Assembly: GCF_027158205.1 (NCBI RefSeq)
Contig: NZ_JAPVLU010000027.1
Location: 1-64,000, forward strand
Direction of reading: 5' to 3'
Source of the DNA: Streptomyces sp. H39-S7
Lineage (GTDB): Bacteria > Actinomycetota > Actinomycetes > Streptomycetales > Streptomycetaceae
Length of the DNA: 64,000 bases
Part shown: piece after piece, positions 59,405-64,000 of the stretch
Layout: every line of letters starts with the position of its first letter
Position numbering within the stretch: position 1 is the stretch's first letter
Notes under the pieces: generated by a model
The model's input: only the letters and a program-made list of their open reading frames with translations
What the model was told of the DNA's origin: nothing
Database searches by the model: none
Translations under genes and position numbers: made by a program

Positions 59405-59677
59405 AACGCGTTGATGGAGACGAGTAGTCAGGGATCCCTCGAGTCGAGAGAGCTGCCGGTAGCTGAGAAGGCAGCCTCGCACCTTCGGCGAAGACCCTTC
59501 TGAGCGCGGGGAGAAAAGGCCCTCGGGCCCAATGCCCCGCCGGTTGGCCCCCGTCATCGGGCACGAATGAGGCCGCCGCCATCTGGTGGCGGCAAAGGCG
59601 CGGTGGCACCGCGAGTACCCTTCTCGCCCACGCTCCCAAGGGATCATGACGATGCCCCCGGAGGGCTGCGATGATCC
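59405..59677 (+). promoter_or_regulatory. T-box riboswitch (translational type) of aspS2
   Basis: The leader has the parts of a T-box in order. Stem I base CGCG (59407-59410 with 59505-59508) and GAGACGAGTAGT with the AGTA-type bulge. An apical GAGAGAGCTGCC-GGTAGCTGAGAA-GGCAGC. On the 3' side GAAGACCC, where GAC (59493-59495) can be the Asp specifier. Stem III GCCGCC/GGCGGC (59572-59593). The T-box GGTGGCACCGCG (59602-59613), whose TGGC would pair with a tRNA end GCCA; discriminator G suits tRNA-Asp or tRNA-Asn. A hairpin GGATCAT...ATGATCC (59641-59677) with inner GCCC/GGGC encloses the GGAGGG and the start codon, so uncharged tRNA should free translation. Pairings were drawn by eye. Confidence 0.8.
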
Positions 59678-60993
59678 ACGCTACGAGCCGCGTACTGGTC
59701 GCCGACCTGGGGCAACATGTCGGTCAAACTGTTTCGGTCTCGGGCTGGGTGAACACACACCGCCTGCAACGCACGATGCAGTTCATCCTCGTCCGGGACC
59801 ACACCGGCATCGCCCAGGTCACCCACAAGCGGGGCGGTGACGGCGACGCGATCGAAGCTGAGCTGGAGCACCTGACCACCGAGTCCGCTGTACGGATCAC
59901 CGGCCGGGTGGTCCACAACCCGGTGGTGAAGCTCGGCGGCCTGGAGATCATTCCGGAGTCCGTCGAAGTTCTGAACCGAGCTGAGGCCCCGCTGCCGATC
60001 GACGAGCACACCGGCCTGGAGCAGCGTCTCGACTGGCGGTTCCTCGACGTACGCAGGCGGCCGACGGCTCGGCTCCTGTTCGCCGTGCAGACCACGCTGG
60101 ATCAAGGGATGCGCGAGAACGCGTACGCCCAAGGCTGCAGCGAGATGCACACCCCGAAACTGATGGGCACCGCCTCGGAGTCCGGCGCTGAGGTCTTCAA
60201 GCTCGGCTACTTCGACCGCTCCGCCTACCTAGCGCAGTCACCTCAGTTCTTCAAGCAGATGGCGATCTCAGCCGTCGTCGACCGGGTCTTCGAGATCGGC
60301 CCGGTCTTCCGGGCGGAGCCGTCGTTCACGTCCCGGCACGCGACCGAGTTCACGGGGGTGGACGTCGAACTCGCATGGATCACGGACGTCGAGGACGTGA
60401 TGGCGTTCGAGAAGCAGATGCTCACCCACGCCATCGGAAAGGCCGCCGAGGTCCACGGGGAGGCGATCCGGGAGACATACGGCGTCGAGGTCGTGGTGCC
60501 GGCTACGTCGTTCCCCCGGATCACCATGGCCGCGGCCCAGGAGATCCTGCGGGCGAAGGGCTGGGACCCGGAAGGCGTGAAGGAAGACCTTGACCCGGAG
60601 GGCGAGCGGGGCATCGCCGCACACCTGCGTGAACAGGTGGGGCACGACTTCGTGTTCATCACGCACTACCCGACGAGCATCCGGCCCTTCTACCACATGC
60701 GACCTGCTGACAAGCCGGACGTGACGCTGAGTTTCGACTTGCTCTGGAAGGGGCTGGAGATCACCACCGGGGCGCAGCGCGAGCACCGCTACGACGTGCG
60801 GCTCAAGCAGGCCGCGGAGAAGGGCATGGGCACGGAGCCGCTGCAGGACTATCTCAACGCGTTCCGGTTCGGATGCCCGCCACACGGCGGCCTGGGCATG
60901 GGGCTGGGACGGGTTCTGATGGTCATGATCGGCCTGGAATCGATCCGCGCGGCCACCTTCCTGTTCCGCGGACCGAACCGGCTCACCCCGTAG
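59671..60993 (+). CDS. aspS2: Archaeal-type (non-discriminating) aspartyl-tRNA synthetase
   Basis: 440 residues, the length of archaeal AspRS rather than the nearly 600 of the bacterial enzyme with its GAD insertion. OB-fold anticodon domain 1-105 (VSGWVNTHRLQRTMQFILVRD). Class II motif 2 FEIGPVFRAEPSFTSRHATEF (about 208-228) and motif 3 GGLGMGLGRVLMVMIGL (about 410-426). It charges tRNA-Asp and, if non-discriminating, tRNA-Asn for the GatCAB route. Streptomyces has a housekeeping aspS, so this is expected to be a second copy. GGAGGG lies five bases before the ATG, both inside the T-box hairpin. Ends with a terminator and faces the minus-strand operon. Confidence 0.88.
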   Translation: MIHATSRVLVADLGQHVGQTVSVSGWVNTHRLQRTMQFILVRDHTGIAQVTHKRGGDGDAIEAELEHLTTESAVRITGRVVHNPVVKLGGLEIIPESVEVLNRAEAPLPIDEHTGLEQRLDWRFLDVRRRPTARLLFAVQTTLDQGMRENAYAQGCSEMHTPKLMGTASESGAEVFKLGYFDRSAYLAQSPQFFKQMAISAVVDRVFEIGPVFRAEPSFTSRHATEFTGVDVELAWITDVEDVMAFEKQMLTHAIGKAAEVHGEAIRETYGVEVVVPATSFPRITMAAAQEILRAKGWDPEGVKEDLDPEGERGIAAHLREQVGHDFVFITHYPTSIRPFYHMRPADKPDVTLSFDLLWKGLEITTGAQREHRYDVRLKQAAEKGMGTEPLQDYLNAFRFGCPPHGGLGMGLGRVLMVMIGLESIRAATFLFRGPNRLTP

Positions 60994-61006
60994 GGTGCTC
61001 AAGCGT

Positions 61007-61036
61007 GGCCCAGGTCAAACACGCTTGACCTGGGCC
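61007..61036. terminator. Terminator after aspS2
   Basis: GGCCCAGGTCAA-ACACGC-TTGACCTGGGCC, perfect 12-bp stem, 14 bases after the stop. The remaining intergenic DNA to 61214 shows nothing convincing. Confidence 0.8.
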
Positions 61037-61214
61037 TGCCTTCCAACTGCTGCTTGGGTTTCAGATGACTTGGAAGGTGGGCTGGCCAGGGGAGCGCCCG
61101 TCGCCAGCGTGGTGGGCTGCTGGCACGTGTGAGTCGCAGTCGAATCGTCGTCGATTCCCGATGGAAGACCACGCGGGTAGCGGTTGGAGCCTCCGTCCTC
61201 TCCCGGCGGAGCTG

Positions 61215-62009
61215 TCATCTCGGTCGTGCGGGTTCGAGGAGGCGTACTGCTGCGATGAGGTCACGGAGATGTCGTGGTGAACTGGCGCCGGGGATAGGGG
61301 CGACATGATCGCCCTGGTCAAGCAGCCAGCTCAACATGTCCCCGGCTCGCCCGGCGCTGATGAGCGCACCGGCATTCAGCGGCCGGTAGGCGACGTAGGG
61401 GATGTCCTGCACGCGGCAGTAGTCCATGGCGGGGTCGTCGGGCTCGGCCTGGTTGCAGGCGTTCTGTACGGCCGCGACGTGGATCTCCGTGGAGGCGGAT
61501 CGGATCTGCCCGACGCTGACTTTGGAGAGCCCGATGTGTCCAATCTTGCCTTCCACCTGGAGCTGACGCAGTTCCCCGACCTGGTCCTCTAGCGGAACGG
61601 CCGGATCGATTCGGTGGAGGTAGCAGAGGTCGAGGCGGGCGCTGGCCAGGCGGCGCAGACTGGCTTCGACTGCGGCCCGCAGGTACTCGGGCCTGCCTAA
61701 GGGCCTCCACAAGTCGGGGCCGGGTCGGACCATGCCGACTTTCGTAGCGATCAGTAGGCGGTCGGGGTAGGGGCGCAGAGCCCGGCAGATGAGTTCTTCG
61801 ACGGTGTGGGGACCGTAGGCGTCGGCTGTGTCGAGGTGAGTGATGCCCTGGATGTGGACGGCCTCTCGCAAGACACGGATTGCCGTTGCGGGATCGCGCG
61901 GTGGACCCCAGGTACCGGGGCCGGTGAGGCGCATAGTGCCCAGGCCCAGGCGGGAGACGCGTTTCCCGGCGAGGGTGATGGGTCCGGCGGGTAGGCGCGG
62001 CGAGGTCAC
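61215..62009 (-). CDS. Aldo/keto reductase
   Basis: 264 residues. The catalytic tetrad is visible: Asp60 (HLDTADAYG), Tyr65, Lys90 (IATKVG) and His132 (CYLHRID). NADPH-side loops IGLSKVSVGQI and PIPGASSPRHLRDLIAA (C-terminal) are present. It reduces an aldehyde or ketone with NADPH. Start overlaps the kinase stop by four bases (ATGA). Last gene of a four-gene coupled operon. It is shorter than the usual 310-330 residues, with compressed loops. Confidence 0.85.
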   Translation of the reverse strand: MTSPRLPAGPITLAGKRVSRLGLGTMRLTGPGTWGPPRDPATAIRVLREAVHIQGITHLDTADAYGPHTVEELICRALRPYPDRLLIATKVGMVRPGPDLWRPLGRPEYLRAAVEASLRRLASARLDLCYLHRIDPAVPLEDQVGELRQLQVEGKIGHIGLSKVSVGQIRSASTEIHVAAVQNACNQAEPDDPAMDYCRVQDIPYVAYRPLNAGALISAGRAGDMLSWLLDQGDHVAPIPGASSPRHLRDLIAAVRLLEPARPR

Positions 62010-62602
62010 GCGGCGGCTGCCATGGCGCGGACGGCGTCCAAGACGGCCGTGCGGGCTTCGTCGCGGGAGGCGTCGGTGTTGGCGACCACCAGATGGTGAA
62101 TGCCGGTCGAATCGAGCAGACGGTGCAGATGCCGGTCGACGCCAGCGCGGTAGTCCAGGTCACGGTCGCGGTGGTTGCCCAGCGGGACATCCGGGTCGAG
62201 GGCGGTGAGCAGGAGCAGGTTGTAGCCGACGGCGTGGGTGGCCGCCAGCGCCGTTAGACGCCGCTGGGTCGCCTCGTCGAAGGGTTGGTCGCGCTGGGCG
62301 AAGCCGGCCATCAGGTAGGCGAGGGGGTCGAAGGAGCTGCGGTCGAGGAGGATCACGTCGGCGGTGAGAGTAGCTTCGAGTTCTGCGCAGATGCCGGCGG
62401 AGATCAGCCACTCGGTGGTGGTGGCCGTCTGCTGTTGCATCTTGGGGAAGCCGAGCTCGGCCGCCCTCTTAGCGAGGCTGCCCGAGGTGCGGGCGGCGGT
62501 GTAGCCGAGGGCACGCACTTCCATTTCCAGGCGGCGGAGCAGGGTGGTTTTGCCGGTGGAGTGGGTGCCGCAGAGGGCGATGCGTATGGGTGTGGCTACC
62601 AC
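62006..62602 (-). CDS. P-loop kinase/ATPase, NadR/AAA_28-like
   Basis: 198 residues from the GTG at 62602 with AGGAGG seven bases upstream. Walker A GTHSTGKT at residues 12-19; VILLDRSSFDPLAYL is the Walker B/lid region (about 98-112); a second basic helix has RDLDYRAGVDRHLHRLL. The arrangement resembles the ATP-binding domain of NadR nicotinamide riboside kinase and related small-molecule kinases. It could phosphorylate a nucleoside or similar product of the operon. Overlaps the exonuclease end by seven bases and the reductase start by four. Confidence 0.78.
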   Translation of the reverse strand: MVATPIRIALCGTHSTGKTTLLRRLEMEVRALGYTAARTSGSLAKRAAELGFPKMQQQTATTTEWLISAGICAELEATLTADVILLDRSSFDPLAYLMAGFAQRDQPFDEATQRRLTALAATHAVGYNLLLLTALDPDVPLGNHRDRDLDYRAGVDRHLHRLLDSTGIHHLVVANTDASRDEARTAVLDAVRAMAAAA

Positions 62603-63198
62603 AGTGTTTCCTCCTGGGGGGCGGGCCGATGACCCGGCATGATCGTGGGGACGGCGACGGCGGTCAGTTCGTCCCACGTCTCGTAGTGGGCGGCGAGGTC
62701 GAGCAGCAGCAGGCCGGTGACGTGCGCGTCGAATCCGGCGCGGTGCCGCTGTCCGGGGATTCCGGCCGCGGGCAGTTGGAGGTGCTGGATGAGGGCGTCG
62801 AGCCCGTGACCACCGGCGTCGGGGTAGGTGGCGCGGGCCAGGCGCAGGGTGTCGATGACGCCGGCTGGTTCCCAGCCCGGCAGGTGCCGGGCCAGGGCGT
62901 CGTATTCGACGGTGGCACTGTGGGCGACCAGCCAGGCGCCGTCCAGAGCGGCTCGGATCTCTTCGGAGACCTGGCCCCAGGTGGGGGCCGTGGCCAGCGA
63001 CTCGTTGGTGATGCCGTGGATGCGGACGATGTGTGGGGGGATCGCGGCGGGCGGGCGGATCAGCCAATCGCGTTGCTGGTCGATGTGCAGGGTGCCGCCG
63101 GTGACGGGGAGGACGGCGACCTCCACCAGGTCCGGCGGCCGGGCACCGTTGCCCTCGACATCGACGACGGCCAGCGGGGGCCAGGCGGTGACGTTCAC
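62596..63198 (-). CDS. DEDDh 3'-5' exonuclease
   Basis: 200 residues. Exo I VVDVEGNG (Asp13, Glu15), exo II in LVAHSATVEYDAL (near 90-102) and exo III HRAGFD (His152, Asp157) form the DEDDh site of the DNA polymerase III epsilon / RNase T superfamily. Substrate could be DNA, RNA or a small oligonucleotide. Start overlaps the radical SAM stop by four bases. No polymerase or helicase is in the operon, so it is not an obvious proofreading subunit. Confidence 0.82.
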   Translation of the reverse strand: MNVTAWPPLAVVDVEGNGARPPDLVEVAVLPVTGGTLHIDQQRDWLIRPPAAIPPHIVRIHGITNESLATAPTWGQVSEEIRAALDGAWLVAHSATVEYDALARHLPGWEPAGVIDTLRLARATYPDAGGHGLDALIQHLQLPAAGIPGQRHRAGFDAHVTGLLLLDLAAHYETWDELTAVAVPTIMPGHRPAPQEETLW

Positions 63199-64000
63199 GC
63201 AGTGTCCTTCTGCGGCCAGCCGATGCCCGCTCGGCCGTGCCGTCGTGGGTGGTGGGGATGGCGCCGGTCGTGGACCTGGTAGCCGAAGCCGTGCTGGAGG
63301 AAGTAGCGCGGATGCTCGTCCAGGCCCTCGACCAGGATGGCCCGGTCGTTGATCTCAACGGGCCCGGTGGCGCCCAGGGCACGCGCCTGCCGGGTGATGA
63401 CTTCGAGGTCCGGGGCCTGCCAGGCGTCCCTGCACAACTGGAGCTGGGCCAGTGGGCAGATGTCGCACAGTTCCCGGATGCCGAAGTGCCCGTTGTAGTC
63501 GGCCATTCCGTGCACGGAGGCGACGGCACAGGACGTCTTGCGGAACAGTTGGCCCCATGGAGCCGGCACGTTGGCCGGTTGGTGGAAGGCGGCCAGAATC
63601 CGCGCCTCGGACTCCTCAGGCATGATCTTGCGCCGGGCGGTGTCCGCATACGGTTCTGGCAGACCCTGTTCGCGGTAATACGCGGCCATCTCCTCGCGGA
63701 AGAACAAGCCGGTGTAGACGGTGGCGTGGGCGTGCTCGGCCAGATCGCGGGCGTAGGCGATGTCGGCGCCGGAGTCATTGAGGCCGGGCACGATCGGCCG
63801 CCAGTACAAGATCGTCCGGTAGGACTGCGCGTTGGTGTACAGGGTGCGCAGACTGTCGGCGGCGATCCGGGAATCGACCGGCTCGATACCCAGGTGCTGG
63901 ATGTTGGAGTGGGTCACCAGCACGGTCAACTTGATGTTCCGGAACGTATTGAAGACCGCGCAGTCGCCTTCATCGACCCGCCAGCGGGTGATGACCAGGA
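63195..64000 (-). CDS. Radical SAM-like protein (5' part outside the window)
   Basis: The reading frame is open to the right edge (268 codons seen; the coding strand runs leftward), so the N-terminus with the expected CxxxCxxC cluster is outside. Visible parts suit the later radical SAM barrel: VLVTHSNIQHLGIEPVDSRIAADSLRTLY, YRTILYWRPIVPGLNDS and ATVYTGLFFREEMAAYY. A C-terminal Cys set (KTSCAVASVHGM, ELCDICPLAQLQLC) may hold a second iron-sulfur cluster. A TTG at 63929 could be read as a start, but the similarity of the preceding codons to coding sequence argues against it. First seen gene of the four-gene operon. Confidence 0.62.
   Translation of the reverse strand, partial: LVITRWRVDEGDCAVFNTFRNIKLTVLVTHSNIQHLGIEPVDSRIAADSLRTLYTNAQSYRTILYWRPIVPGLNDSGADIAYARDLAEHAHATVYTGLFFREEMAAYYREQGLPEPYADTARRKIMPEESEARILAAFHQPANVPAPWGQLFRKTSCAVASVHGMADYNGHFGIRELCDICPLAQLQLCRDAWQAPDLEVITRQARALGATGPVEINDRAILVEGLDEHPRYFLQHGFGYQVHDRRHPHHPRRHGRAGIGWPQKDTA

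Noticed and set aside
58787..59647. Minus-strand frame spanning the T-box leader and IS630 remnant
   Set aside because: It joins a frameshifted transposase piece with antisense leader RNA; no start signal and no coherent protein.

Overview
The window is very GC-rich actinobacterial DNA that reads as Streptomyces. Pointers are the SapB/AmfS-type aerial-hyphae lanthipeptide cluster, a rare TTA (bldA-type) codon in its regulator, a mycothiol-dependent enzyme family member, an F420-type luciferase-like oxidoreductase, GTG starts and many ATGA/GTGA overlaps. No tRNA, 16S/23S rRNA or CRISPR array was found.

Layout. (1) 1-9.3 kb: the right part of an actinomycete integrative and conjugative element (AICE). 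It has a zinc-binding RRQRL protein, an HExxH protein, the TraB DNA translocase, two small accessory proteins, a phage-type cytosine methyltransferase, a prim-pol plus ATPase replication pair, an array of 11 TGACGCA iterons, an excisionase and a tyrosine integrase. (2) 9.4-11.2 kb: aldehyde dehydrogenase and [3Fe-4S] ferredoxin behind a palindromic operator. (3) 11.3-18.4 kb: ramC-ramS-ramA-ramB with convergent ramR. (4) 18.6-38.8 kb: a region held together by a KstR-like TetR repressor and three matches to the KstR motif TNNAACNNGTTNNA. These lie before a glycosyltransferase/methyltransferase/alpha-helical-barrel operon, before a FadE34-like fused acyl-CoA dehydrogenase with an SCP-x thiolase, and before a MaoC hydratase/alcohol dehydrogenase/SDR operon. 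Together the last two sets give a beta-oxidation cycle expected to act on sterol side chains or similar branched acyl-CoAs. Interspersed are a mycothiol-family enzyme, lipoprotein, amidase, methyltransferase, and a two-component system with an ABC exporter. (5) 38.9-47.1 kb: conserved chromosomal genes (Nif3-like, zinc-ribbon, RNase H/phosphatase, KDPG aldolase, YaaA, RNB ribonuclease) ending in rnpB.

(6) 47.1-59.2 kb: an island bounded by a 39-bp direct repeat (one mismatch) that starts about 100 bp after rnpB. It carries a secreted LamG/FG-GAP protein, a divergent 2259-residue RHS polymorphic toxin, a cognate Imm7-like immunity protein of lower GC, and an IS630 transposase remnant cut at the right repeat. 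(7) 59.4-64 kb: a second, archaeal-type aspartyl-tRNA synthetase behind what looks like a complete T-box leader of the translational kind. It faces a four-gene overlapping operon (radical SAM, DEDDh exonuclease, NadR-like P-loop kinase, aldo/keto reductase) that runs off the right edge.

The most unusual items are the aspS2 T-box and its convergent operon, the rnpB-adjacent RHS island with repeats, the local KstR regulon with a second 17-bp operator type, and the AICE iteron array. All functional names are read from sequence motifs and family knowledge; no database search was run.
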